Below, one piece after another: positions 1 to 8,028 of a stretch of DNA of 64,000 bases. Source of the stretch: Chitinophagaceae bacterium UBA4857 (GTDB lineage Bacteria > Bacteroidota > Bacteroidia > Chitinophagales > Chitinophagaceae); contig DHEF01000054.1 of NCBI GenBank assembly GCA_002399735.1, forward strand, positions 1,362 through 65,361. The letters run 5' to 3'. The notes beneath the pieces were generated by a model that had not been told where the DNA came from, did not search any database, and saw only the letters and a list, made by a program, of their open reading frames with translations. Every line of letters begins with the position of its first letter. Position 1 is the first letter of the stretch. Both the position numbers and the translations under genes were made by a program.

Positions 1-24
1 CCAATACAAACGGTTCTTTTTTTT

Positions 25-96
25 GGCCTCGTAGTACAATGGATAGTATAAGAGTTTCCGAAGCTCCAGATACAGGTTCGATTCCTGTCGAGGCCA
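25..96 (+). tRNA. tRNA-Arg (anticodon CCG)
   Basis: A full cloverleaf can be drawn. The 7-bp acceptor stem pairs 25-31 with 89-95. The anticodon stem pairs 51-55 with 63-67 and has an A-C mismatch at its base. The seven-base loop is 56-62 with CCG at 58-60, and the T-arm contains the standard GGTTCGATTCC-type loop. The anticodon reads CGG, so the amino acid is arginine. No CCA is encoded. The D-arm was not checked pair by pair. Confidence 0.9.
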
Positions 97-130
97 CTAC
101 TTTTTTTGCAAAAATATTCCCCATTTAGTT

Positions 131-268
131 TTTTATTTTGTTAGCCGGCAGTAGTGCTACTAGCGTCGTCTGTTGTAACCCGATAGGGTTGGGATTAAAT
201 TTATTTCCAGTGGAAATGAATTTAATACTCTCACTTGTACGTTCGGTAATTCTATTGGGCACTGTGTA
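131..268 (+). repeat. Intergenic repeat R1, copy 1, with palindrome insert
   Basis: This occupies most of the 309-base gap between the tRNA and the PepSY gene. It starts with TTATTTTGTTAGCCGGC, runs through the TACTAGCGTCGTCTGTTG stretch and ends in TAATTCTATTGGGCACTGTG, which is the R1 layout seen at many places in the window. Where most copies read GTCGCACTCTTGTAC, this copy carries a long hairpin: arms of about 15 bp around a TTTCC-AGT-GGAAA centre. The same insert is present in the copy at 48567-48706. Confidence 0.75.
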
Positions 269-405
269 AATGTCCTATAAGTATAGTAAACCCTCATTTC
301 CAAACCTCCAAATCATCACATTTTCAAATTGTCCAAAGCTTTTCCCAAATACGTAAATAGTCAACTACGCCGCAATAGTACATTCGCAGCTTAATTATCA
401 TCCAC

Positions 406-1647
406 ATGGCTACGGCTAAAAAAACAACGCGTTGGCAGACTTTCAGAAAGCTAATGAATGATATACATTTATGGCTCGGCTTGGCCAGCGGATTAATTGT
501 TATAGCCGTTTGTTTCAGTGGTACGGTGTATGTTTTCAACTCTGAGTTCGTCGAAAAATCGGCACCACATTTATACAAAGTAAATGCCGAACAAAACACA
601 AAGCCCATATCTGTAGATAGTTTACTACTACATGTTAAACTGGCAAGTCCGCAACTTAATATAACATCCATCACTATACCACATGATAAAAACAAAAGCT
701 ATAAATTTTCGGTAAAAGATACTGCTGATAAAAAAGGTAGAGGATTTACCCAGTTTGTAAACCCATATACCGGCACCATACTGGGTAATAGCAACGAAAA
801 AAATGGTACAAAAGAATTTATGGGCACTATGTTTAGCCTGCACCGCTGGTTGTTGTTAGACAAAATTGAAACACCCATTTTAAGCAACATGACCAATCGT
901 GAATTAGGCAGTACCATCACCGGTTGGGCTACTATTATTTTTACACTGGGTTGTATTACCGGCTTAGTAATATGGTTTCCGCAAAAAGTAAAATACTGGC
1001 GCCAGGGTTTAAAAATAAAATGGAACGCCAATTGGAAAAGAGTAAACCACGACCTGCATAATACCCTGGCCTTTTATTCACTTTTCTTTTTATTATTAAT
1101 GGGATTAACCGGACCGCAATGGTCTTTTGACTGGTACCGCACCGGCCTACAAAAAACACTGGGCACTTATAAACCTAAGGCCCCTGGTAACGACAAAAAT
1201 GCTATTGAAAAAAACATCACAATTGATACTACTAAAACTGTTTTACACCTAGACCAATACCTTACCACTGTAAATACTGCATTGCCATATAACGGAGATT
1301 ATAATATTACTATTCCGGAAACAAATGCTACCAGCATTAATATTAGTAAAAACAAAACAGGTTTTTTTGCACCTGCTGCATCTGATAAATTAGCCATAGA
1401 TATAAACAATAATACCGTTACCAAAAAAGATATATTTAAGGATAAACCTTTTAACGAACGTATTGCAGGCTCCATTAAAGCCATACATATTGGAACGGTG
1501 TACGGTATGTTTACGAAGATTATTTATTTTATTGCCTGCCTTATTGCCACTACACTACCCATTACCGGTACACTTATCTGGTTAAATAAGTTAAAACAAA
1601 AAAGAAAAAGGAATAATAAGCCTGCTGTTGTAGGTACAGACTTATAA
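406..1647 (+). CDS. PepSY-domain inner-membrane protein, XusC-like
   Basis: This 413-residue protein has the layout of the PepSY-associated TM family: TM1 at about 24-44, a periplasmic PepSY region with an FVNPYTG segment, TM2 at about 170-191, TM3 at about 221-239, a second periplasmic loop and TM4 at about 371-392. Conserved histidines sit beside the helices (H21 in HLWLG and H146 in HRWL). Family members act in the inner membrane and are often encoded with siderophore receptors. XusC of the Bacteroides XusABC xenosiderophore system is of this type (from memory). The gene stands alone, but two TonB receptor/DUF4374 pairs lie at 11-15 kb and 33-36 kb, so a role in ferric siderophore reduction or uptake is a reasonable inference. 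The ATG at 406 precedes a short basic N-terminus and TM1. Confidence 0.8.
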   Translation: MATAKKTTRWQTFRKLMNDIHLWLGLASGLIVIAVCFSGTVYVFNSEFVEKSAPHLYKVNAEQNTKPISVDSLLLHVKLASPQLNITSITIPHDKNKSYKFSVKDTADKKGRGFTQFVNPYTGTILGNSNEKNGTKEFMGTMFSLHRWLLLDKIETPILSNMTNRELGSTITGWATIIFTLGCITGLVIWFPQKVKYWRQGLKIKWNANWKRVNHDLHNTLAFYSLFFLLLMGLTGPQWSFDWYRTGLQKTLGTYKPKAPGNDKNAIEKNITIDTTKTVLHLDQYLTTVNTALPYNGDYNITIPETNATSINISKNKTGFFAPAASDKLAIDINNNTVTKKDIFKDKPFNERIAGSIKAIHIGTVYGMFTKIIYFIACLIATTLPITGTLIWLNKLKQKRKRNNKPAVVGTDL

Positions 1648-1837
1648 ATGTATATTAATCATTACTGTACATTTCTTTCAGGTAAATCGTAACTCCTATA
1701 TCAGGAATTAAGTTTTTCCCTAATGCTATTTTTTAGTCAAAACCTTCTTTTAAAATAACCGTTTATAACAATTTTTTAGCCTTAAAAATTTTTATCGTAT
1801 TATTTTGTTAAGTTTGGCAACACTCAAATATAAACTC

Positions 1838-3409
1838 ATGAGAAAAATTGCCTTCTTACTTCCCACTGTATTAATTGCCTGTAGTACATTATTAGCGCAA
1901 CCACGTACGCAAGGTGGTGGCGGTGCACCGGGTGGTGCAGCACCGGTAGCAGCTACACAAGCACCGGCTCCCCGTGAAGAGAAAAAATCTTCATCGGATA
2001 TTCCTTTCAATCCCGATGCCACTACAACTTCTAACCACGAAGTAACCATTAAAGGTCAGCGTGTACCTTATAAAGCAACCGTAGGTACCATGCCTGTTTG
2101 GGATGAAGAAGGTAAAACAATCGCCGGTTTATTTTTTACTTATTACGAACGTAGTGATATTAAAGACAAAGCCACTCGCCCCATTGTTGTATCATTTAAT
2201 GGTGGCCCGGGCACCGCAGCCGTATGGATGCATATTGCCTATACCGGGCCTGTATTGATTAAAATTGACGATGAAGGTTATCCCATTCAACCGTATGGTT
2301 TTAAAGAAAACCCACACTCTATTTTAGATGTAGCGGATATTGTTTTTATTGATCCGGTAAATACCGGTTTTTCCCGCATTGTAGGTAATGCGCCTAAAAC
2401 AAAATTTTTTGGTATTAATGCCGATATTAAATACCTGGCCGAATGGATTAATGCATTTATGAGTCGTTACAATCGTTGGCCCTCGCCAAAGTATTTAATT
2501 GGCGAAAGCTATGGTACTACTCGTGTATCAGGTTTAGCACAGGAGTTACAAGACAATCATTGGATGTATTTAAATGGCGTAATATTAGTATCGCCAACCG
2601 ACTTAGGCATACAACGCAGCCCGGTACAAGCAGCCGCATTACGTTTACCTTATTATGCCGCAACAGCATGGTACCATAAAAAACTTCCTGCCGATTTACA
2701 ACAGAAAGATTTAACCGCCATGTTGCCCGAGGTTGAAGCTTTTACCATGAACGAATTAATAGCCGCTATTAACAAAGGCAGTTTATTAAGTGTTGCCGAG
2801 AAAAAAGCCATCGCCGCAAAAATGGCTCGTTATTCCGGTATTGCAGAATCAGTTTATTTAGAAAACAATCTGGATGTTTCTACCAATCTTTTCTGGAAAG
2901 AATTATTGCGCAAAGAAGGTTTCACTGTTGGTCGTTTAGATTCGCGTTACCGAGGTATTGATAAAAAAGATGCCGGTGAACGTCCTGATTATAATGCGGA
3001 GTTAACTTCCTGGTTACATTCATTTACACCGCCTATTAACATGTACTTACGTGACGAATTAAAGTATAAAACAGATGCCCGTTATTATATGTTTGGTCCG
3101 GTACACCCTTGGGACAGAACCGGTGACCGTACCGGCGAAAGTTTAGGCCGTGCCATGAGCACTAACCCTTACTTACATGTATTGGTACAATCAGGTTACT
3201 ATGATGGCGCCTGCGATTATTTCAACGCTAAATACAATATGTGGCAAATTGATCCTTCGGGCAAATTAGCCGACCGTATTAGTTGGGAAGGCTACCGCAG
3301 CGGACACATGATGTATTTAAGAAAAGAAGACCTGGCCAGCAGTAACCAACACCTGCGTGATTTCATCAAAAAATCAACACCAAAGCCGGGACAACCAGCT
3401 AAGTTTTAA
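1838..3409 (+). CDS. Secreted serine carboxypeptidase, peptidase family S10
   Basis: This is a 523-residue alpha/beta-hydrolase peptidase. The nucleophile is S224 in GESYGTTR, and the other members of the triad fit D456 in SGYYDGACDYF and H490 in SGHMMYL. The oxyanion-region motif NGGPG is present near the N-terminus, as in S10 carboxypeptidases. A signal peptide of about 20 residues (MRKIAFLLP...LLAQ) is followed by a low-complexity Gly/Ala/Pro linker. An in-frame TTG at 1805 would add 11 residues in front of the signal peptide, so the ATG at 1838 is preferred. The gene is followed closely by a strong intrinsic terminator and appears monocistronic. Family members remove C-terminal residues from peptides outside the cytoplasm; the substrate here is unknown. 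Confidence 0.9.
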   Translation: MRKIAFLLPTVLIACSTLLAQPRTQGGGGAPGGAAPVAATQAPAPREEKKSSSDIPFNPDATTTSNHEVTIKGQRVPYKATVGTMPVWDEEGKTIAGLFFTYYERSDIKDKATRPIVVSFNGGPGTAAVWMHIAYTGPVLIKIDDEGYPIQPYGFKENPHSILDVADIVFIDPVNTGFSRIVGNAPKTKFFGINADIKYLAEWINAFMSRYNRWPSPKYLIGESYGTTRVSGLAQELQDNHWMYLNGVILVSPTDLGIQRSPVQAAALRLPYYAATAWYHKKLPADLQQKDLTAMLPEVEAFTMNELIAAINKGSLLSVAEKKAIAAKMARYSGIAESVYLENNLDVSTNLFWKELLRKEGFTVGRLDSRYRGIDKKDAGERPDYNAELTSWLHSFTPPINMYLRDELKYKTDARYYMFGPVHPWDRTGDRTGESLGRAMSTNPYLHVLVQSGYYDGACDYFNAKYNMWQIDPSGKLADRISWEGYRSGHMMYLRKEDLASSNQHLRDFIKKSTPKPGQPAKF

Positions 3410-3420
3410 TAAACTGTTTT

Positions 3421-3450
3421 CAAGCCCCTCACTATCGAGGGGCTTTTTCT
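3421..3450 (+). terminator. Rho-independent terminator after the S10 peptidase gene
   Basis: A perfect 9-bp stem (AAGCCCCTC, 3422-3430, with GAGGGGCTT, 3437-3445) closes a six-base loop and is followed by a T-rich tract. Confidence 0.9.
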
Positions 3451-3547
3451 TTACTTGTGCAATACATTCCCAATAAAATACACCCGACCACTTCTTTAAA
3501 ATACTGCATTTCCAAATCACCAAATTATCACATCATCAAAACCATTT

Positions 3548-3768
3548 GGGGCTGTCAACAGCAGTAATTCTGCTCAGCAGCAGTCCCCGCTGTTACGGGC
3601 TCCGCTTCGCTCCGGTGCTTCACTGCGTTACGCACTAAACCCTGCACATCGGGCAGCCTTTCAGCTTTAGTAATGCTATTGAACTTTTTTAGCGGCTTTA
3701 TATTTACGACTTATGGCTATACATTGTAGTATTTTTGGTTTTGGAAATGTTGCTTATATCTATGAGTT
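3548..3768 (+). repeat. Left border repeat L of accessory pocket 1
   Basis: This fills most of the 382-base gap after the S10 gene. It is closely similar to 59876-60144. The shared parts are a GGGCTnTCAnCAG start, the CCGCTGTTACGGGCTCCGC core, a CTAAACCCTGCACATCGGGC stretch, TTCAGCTTTAGTAATGCT, and a tail with CATTGTAGTATTTT and TATGAGTT. The second copy carries roughly 50-60 extra bases between core and tail. Both copies lie just upstream of an accessory gene group, on the same strand. The stretch 3451-3547 shows nothing beyond CCAAATCA-type pyrimidine-rich filler, which also appears near 304 and 59838. Confidence 0.85.
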
Positions 3769-3791
3769 GACAGTAAAAGACTACAAACAAA

Positions 3792-4358
3792 ATGATTGAA
3801 AGAATCATTCGAGACATTCGCTTTTATGAACTAAGACCCGAAAATTATAACGGCACGTTTGACGGCACGTTCGGACACGTTTATAAAAACACTCCAGACA
3901 CCAAATATATCGGACAAAGAATTGCTCGGAAATTAAATGAACTAAATTTTGTCTCAGGTATATTTGACCACGTTTACGTTTATTTGTCTCCAACTTTGCC
4001 GGATGATAAAATGAAAATCCAAGAAACGGAATTTGATGTACGACTCATGTCCGTTCAATATGGGATAACCCCATCCGTTTTCAATTCTTTAAGTGAAATT
4101 GAAAAGGAAAAATGGGTAGAGGAAACGATCTTCAAGGTCCTGTATATGTTATTCCAGTCAGATAGTACAAAGGTTAAAATAATATCTGAAGTAGAAACCT
4201 CTATCGAAAAGTACAAACATGCAATTAAAATCTTCTACAAAACAAAAGAAACAAATACATATAAAATCGACCTAAATTATCAAATAAAGCCAAACGGAAA
4301 TTCTTCCAGAATTTTAGTTTCTTACTTTGACAAAAAAGTAAATGTGAAAAGGGAATGA
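3792..4358 (+). CDS. Unknown protein, probably truncated by an in-frame TGA
   Basis: The 188-residue product is not recognised. It is soluble, rich in charged residues, with no signal peptide or membrane segment. Beyond the TGA at 4356-4358 the same frame stays open for 50 more codons to a TAA at 4509-4511, and the amino acids there look protein-like (see 4359-4511). The simplest reading is a 239-codon gene with one nonsense mutation; a sequencing error is also possible. Base composition is more AT-rich than the neighbouring core genes, and the gene lies directly behind border repeat L, which fits an acquired gene. Small single-domain proteins in such settings are sometimes immunity proteins, but nothing in the sequence supports that specifically. 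The ATG at 3792 is the only reasonable start. Confidence 0.6.
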   Translation: MIERIIRDIRFYELRPENYNGTFDGTFGHVYKNTPDTKYIGQRIARKLNELNFVSGIFDHVYVYLSPTLPDDKMKIQETEFDVRLMSVQYGITPSVFNSLSEIEKEKWVEETIFKVLYMLFQSDSTKVKIISEVETSIEKYKHAIKIFYKTKETNTYKIDLNYQIKPNGNSSRILVSYFDKKVNVKRE

Positions 4359-4511
4359 AAGTTAGATTTAATATATCATGAAGATATTTATTCGTTAGTT
4401 GACACGATTTCAGTTAAAGATAATGCGATTGTATTAAATCCTAAAAAGTCAAATATCGCTGACTTATTAGCTGAAAAATATAAGACGCCACTGACAATAG
4501 ACCTGCGCTAA
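4359..4511 (+). pseudogene. In-frame continuation of the preceding gene past its TGA
   Basis: Reading on from 4359 in the frame of the gene at 3792 gives 50 sense codons before TAA. Translated segments include HEDIYSLVDTIS and KSNIADLLAEKYKTPLTIDLR-type sequence, with normal amphipathic character and no other stop. This is most likely the detached C-terminus of the same protein. Confidence 0.6.
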
Positions 4512-4721
4512 TGCGTTACTTAGTCCAAAAGTTTTATTAACCTCAGAGTTTATAATTACTTTAATGTCACATGTAATGTTTAGTCAAGTAACTTAGAGGC
4601 ACAGGTCAGGAAACCTGCGTTAGATGCGTTTAATGGATGGTTACCACGTAGGGCTTTTTGTAGAAGCGTTTCAGAACCCTTTGGATGTGACCTAAAAAGT
4701 AATAGAATGTTTTTTTTATTT

Positions 4722-4910
4722 GGGCGTGCTCCCTTTGCATTTTGCCAACGCAAAAAAAGCCAACGCAAAAAATGCAAGCGAGTCGAGCAGAACTTCGTTC
4801 GTAACCTTCGCATCAAAGCAACATTTAGTTGCTTCGCTACTCGGTTATCTTACAATCCTTTGCTACACTTCGTTTCGCAAAAGGATTTCCACTGCAACCC
4901 CTCACGCAAA
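4722..4910 (+). repeat. Intergenic element R3, copy 1
   Basis: This lies in the 550-base gene-free stretch between the interrupted gene and the YhcG gene. It begins GGGCGTGCTCCCTTT, ends GGATTTCCACTGCAACCCC then TCACGC, and the GCGTG and CACGC ends can pair. A related element lies inverted at 41013-41203. Both carry an internal hairpin built on GTAACCTTCGCAT...AAAGCAA, though with different sequence. I recall similar GGGCGTGCC...GAGGGATGG elements in many Bacteroidota intergenic regions. Several ORFs of 70-80 codons cross it, but none looks like protein. In the rest of the gap, 4512-4721 and 4911-5064, I see nothing firm. Confidence 0.7.
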
Positions 4911-5064
4911 CCATCGTTGCCAATACATTTCTCTTTACAATAACTGAATTTTTAAAATGCATCACAAACACTTTATCCTTTTTATAAGGTGCAAAAGAGG
5001 GCAATCAAACTTACTTTTTGTATCTTTACTAAATTAATTAGCTTAAATTTTACGCAATCATACA

Positions 5065-6111
5065 ATGCTTGTAAGTCAGTCTGTTATAACAGATATTAAA
5101 GCCATTATAGCCCAATCAAAAGAAAGGGCAATACGTGCCGTTGACCATCAGCGAACACTGATGTATTGGCATATTGGTAAACGTATCTTTGAGGAAGAAC
5201 AAGAGGGAAAAGAACGTGCAGATTATGGAACGTTTCTTATCAAATATCTTTCAGAACAACTGCAACCCGAGTTTGGAAGTGGTTTTTCTACAAGACAAAT
5301 AAATCTTTACAGACAGTTTTACCGCACATTTGAGAATGTGCACGCACTGCGTGCACAATTGAGTTGGACACAGTACAAATTGCTTTTAAGTGTTGATAGC
5401 CAAGATAAAAGAGAGTTTTATATTGCAGAAACTATAAAAAATAATTGGACTTCAAGACAATTGGAGCGGCAAGTTTATAGCAACTTATACGAACGTCTTT
5501 TGTTGAGCAATGATAAAGAAAGCGTTTTGGCAGTTGCCAAAAATGAAAAGCAACCATCTGATGCCAAAGAAATCATCAAAGACCCGATGTATTTGGAGTT
5601 TTTGGGATTAAAAAGGGAAGCATCGTACTACGAAAGAGATTTAGAAAGCGCCATTATCACGCACTTACAAGAATTTTTATTAGAGTTAGGCAATGGTTTT
5701 TCCTTTGTAGCAAGGCAAAAAAGAATACACCTTGAAGGCGATGAATTCTTTGTGGATTTAGTTTTTTACAATCGCCTGCTACAATGTTTTGTTATTATTG
5801 AAATCAAAACACATAAACTAACGCATCAGGATATTGGGCAGTTGCAGATGTATGTGAATTATTATGACCGTATAGAAAAATTGCCACATGAAAACCCAAC
5901 TATCGGCATTTTGCTTTGTGCCAATAAAAATGATGCAGTAGTAAAATTCACACTACCCGAAGAACAAAAGCAAATCATAGCAAGCCAATACGAATTGTAT
6001 TTACCAACCGAAAAGCAACTATTGGATGAGGTAAACAGGGAGTTGGAGAGTTTTGAGGAGAAGGAAAACCAATACCCCTCTGGTGCAAGTCTTCCACAGG
6101 ATGACTTGTGA
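5065..6111 (+). CDS. YhcG/DUF1016-family PD-(D/E)XK nuclease
   Basis: This 348-residue protein matches the YhcG layout: an N-terminal DUF1016 helical domain at about 12-150 (IGKRIFEEEQEGKERADYG, FSTRQINLYRQFYR, LSWTQYKLLLSV) and a C-terminal PD-(D/E)XK nuclease domain at about 165-320. The catalytic residues fit D231 (FVDLVFYN) and E246-x-K248 (IIEIKTHK). Family members are predicted DNA nucleases, common in mobile and defence regions; no methyltransferase or other restriction subunit is adjacent here. The last residues (about PSGASLPQDDL) are encoded inside border repeat R that begins at 6082, so the native C-terminus was probably replaced when the repeat joined the gene. It lies alone in accessory pocket 1. 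Confidence 0.9.
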   Translation: MLVSQSVITDIKAIIAQSKERAIRAVDHQRTLMYWHIGKRIFEEEQEGKERADYGTFLIKYLSEQLQPEFGSGFSTRQINLYRQFYRTFENVHALRAQLSWTQYKLLLSVDSQDKREFYIAETIKNNWTSRQLERQVYSNLYERLLLSNDKESVLAVAKNEKQPSDAKEIIKDPMYLEFLGLKREASYYERDLESAIITHLQEFLLELGNGFSFVARQKRIHLEGDEFFVDLVFYNRLLQCFVIIEIKTHKLTHQDIGQLQMYVNYYDRIEKLPHENPTIGILLCANKNDAVVKFTLPEEQKQIIASQYELYLPTEKQLLDEVNRELESFEEKENQYPSGASLPQDDL

Positions 6112-6308
6112 CTTAAAAAAAACCTCCCTGATTGTATCAGGGTGAAATAAAAGCATTTTACAAACGTTAACGCAACTTGCACAATGCCCAATAGAATTAC
6201 TGCAGTACCGCCGATAAATCGGGGTGCACCTTGCACAATGCTGAGTAATGTTACAGGTGCACAAGAGTGCGACGCAACAGGCGATGATAGTAGTAATGCA
6301 GCCGACTA
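6082..6308 (-). repeat. Right border repeat of pocket 1 (includes R1 copy, reversed)
   Basis: This is closely similar to 62143-62321. The shared order is TGCAAGTnTTCCAnA, GACTTGTGACT, CCCT-ATTGTATCAGG, ATAAA...TTTTACAA, CGTTAACGCAACTT, CACAnTGCCCAATAGAATTAC, then GTGCGACGCAACA and a GATGATA end. The second half is an R1 unit in reverse orientation. It carries a CCGATAAATCGG palindrome insert of the same kind as the R1 copy at 9124. Its first 30 bases overlap the 3' end of the YhcG gene. Confidence 0.8.
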
Positions 6309-6319
6309 AATAAAAAAAT

Positions 6320-7423
6320 CTACGCTTCGTTTAAAGCTTTAGCTACCGCTTTCATTTCATCCACCGTACCAATACTTAAGCGTAACCATTTAGTACCTTC
6401 TTCAAAAGTACGGGCACCAAAAATGTTCTTTGCTTCCAGCACCGTTTTTACATCTTTATGGTAACGGGTAGCATCAAAATAAACAAAGCTGGTATGCGAT
6501 GGAATGTAACGCAGGCCATGCTCGCTTAATACATGATAAAAGATCTTTTTAGCTTTTTCGTTTTCGGCCCTGCAATGAGGTATAAAATTTTTATCGTCTA
6601 ATGTAGCTAAAGCGCCAGCTAAGGAAACCGCACTGGCGCCGGCGTTGGCCCAGGGTTGCAGGTCGGCTAATTGTTTGGCAGTATCGGCATGTGCCAACAC
6701 ATAACCTACCCTTGCGCCTGCTAAGCCATATACTTTAGAGAATGTTTTTGCGATAACCAAATTAGGATGTGCATTTACCAAATGCGCCATGGACGGCTCG
6801 TTGCTAAACTCTGTGTAAGCTTCGTCTAACAATATAATAATATGTTTGGGTGTGCTTTTTATAAATGCTTCCAAATCAGGTGCAGGTATAATAGATCCTG
6901 TTGGGTTATTAGGATTACAGATATAAATTAATTTGGTGGATGCATTAATAGCCGATTTCATCTTAGAAAGGTTCGTTACTTTATCTTCCGTTAACGGCAC
7001 CAAATTTACAGGTAAGCCCAAACGTTTGGCAGCGGGTATCCATAACCTGAAAGTTGGGTCGGGTGCAATAGCTGTACCTTTTTGCAAGGCAGCCCAGGTG
7101 GCGGTTACACCTAACAACTCGGAGGAGCCTGCACCAATTACTACATTCTCTTTGGTAAGATTAAACAAGGTGCCGATTCTTTCCCTGAGTTTTGTAGTTA
7201 CCTCCCAGGGATACCGGTTGCTGCCGTTAACAGCATCCATCATCGCTTTTTTTGCAAGGGCACTTGGGCCATGCGGATTTTCGTTAGACCCTATTTTAAT
7301 TATTTTTTCATCAATAGGCAAATGCATCACTTTATCGTTAAATAAACCGGCAAATGTATCGCGGCTAAATGCAAAAGCTCCTGCTGCCAATGCGGTTCTT
7401 TTCAAAAGTTCTCTGCGTTGCAT
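6320..7423 (-). CDS. Tat-exported PLP-dependent aminotransferase, HisC-like
   Basis: This 367-residue fold-type I aminotransferase resembles histidinol-phosphate aminotransferases. Visible landmarks are SNENPHGPS near residue 47, NPNNPTG at 170-176, D200 (LLDEAY), the Schiff-base lysine K230 in AKTFSKVYG and R238 in LAGARVGY. The N-terminus (MQRRELLKRT followed by an alanine-rich stretch to about residue 28) has a twin-arginine signal, so the folded, cofactor-loaded enzyme is probably exported. Cytoplasmic HisC has no such leader. The gene stands alone between two repeat-rich gaps and has no histidine biosynthesis neighbours. Its substrate is unknown; an extracytoplasmic amino acid or histidinol-phosphate-like molecule is possible. 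Confidence 0.85.
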   Translation of the reverse strand: MQRRELLKRTALAAGAFAFSRDTFAGLFNDKVMHLPIDEKIIKIGSNENPHGPSALAKKAMMDAVNGSNRYPWEVTTKLRERIGTLFNLTKENVVIGAGSSELLGVTATWAALQKGTAIAPDPTFRLWIPAAKRLGLPVNLVPLTEDKVTNLSKMKSAINASTKLIYICNPNNPTGSIIPAPDLEAFIKSTPKHIIILLDEAYTEFSNEPSMAHLVNAHPNLVIAKTFSKVYGLAGARVGYVLAHADTAKQLADLQPWANAGASAVSLAGALATLDDKNFIPHCRAENEKAKKIFYHVLSEHGLRYIPSHTSFVYFDATRYHKDVKTVLEAKNIFGARTFEEGTKWLRLSIGTVDEMKAVAKALNEA

Positions 7424-7645
7424 ATAGTTGTTTTGTGTCTAAGTTACGTTTTTTACAGCAAGGTAGTTTCAAGAATTACTCCACGCAAATAGCACAATTG
7501 TATTATCTGCACCTATCTTTTATACTAATACGCTCTCTTTTTGTCACGTTAAAGTAAAATAACCAATAGGGTAAATACATTTTCCTGATTGTGAAAACCT
7601 TTCTATTGATACACTGGGAATTTTGCGGCTTTGAAAGGTTTTATT

Positions 7646-7960
7646 ATGATCAGTTACCAATCTACAACGCATATTGTTACCAAAGAAGGTAGTAGTTACA
7701 TAAGAAAATTATGCAGGCATTTTGTACATAAAGTACCGGTTAGCTATACTGAAACTACCGGCCGTGCTGAATTACCAAGTGGTCTGTGTTTAATGCAGGC
7801 CAATGAAAATGAATTGCAGTTTCACATTAGTGCTTCGTCTGTTGAAGCTATTGCAAAAGCAGAGGATGTTGTAGTGCGCCACTTAGTACAATTTGCATTC
7901 AGAGAAGAGCTAATAATTAACTGGCATAGAGAAACCTTGCAAACAGCAGATGTGTATTAA
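7646..7960 (+). CDS. DUF2218 protein, probably iron-uptake associated
   Basis: The 104-residue protein matches DUF2218: a short alpha/beta domain with SYIRKLCRHFVHKV, a glycine-containing central strand region and the closing AEDVVVRHLVQFAFREEL-type helix. DUF2218 genes are frequently found beside siderophore or iron transporters (family knowledge), and here it lies 68 bases before an iron-type ABC importer on the same strand. The biochemical role is unknown. A TTG at 7631 gives a longer frame, but the ATG at 7646 starts the conserved MISYQST segment and is preferred. Confidence 0.8.
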   Translation: MISYQSTTHIVTKEGSSYIRKLCRHFVHKVPVSYTETTGRAELPSGLCLMQANENELQFHISASSVEAIAKAEDVVVRHLVQFAFREELIINWHRETLQTADVY

Positions 7961-8028
7961 CATAAAAGCACTAAGCTCCCCTTAGGAGAAGAGGAAAAAC
8001 AATTCCCGATCCACAAATTTATATTGAC

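Noticed and set aside
1805..1837. TTG-started extension of the S10 peptidase
   Set aside because: It puts 11 residues before a normal signal peptide; ATG at 1838 is better.
4503..4628. Integron attC-like site (stop codon near GCGCTAATGCG and later GCGTTAGATGCG)
   Set aside because: The core motifs are partly there, but the inner arms do not form the paired L sites; only a 7-bp GTTACTT/AAGTAAC match is visible. No integrase is near. Testable with HattCI.
4580..4947. Three ORFs of 75-78 codons on both strands
   Set aside because: They run through repeat R3; the amino-acid use is low-complexity and Cys/Arg-rich, not protein-like.
7961..8028. Riboswitch (cobalamin) upstream of the importer operon
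   Set aside because: The gap is only 68 bases and shows no B12-box or matching stems.
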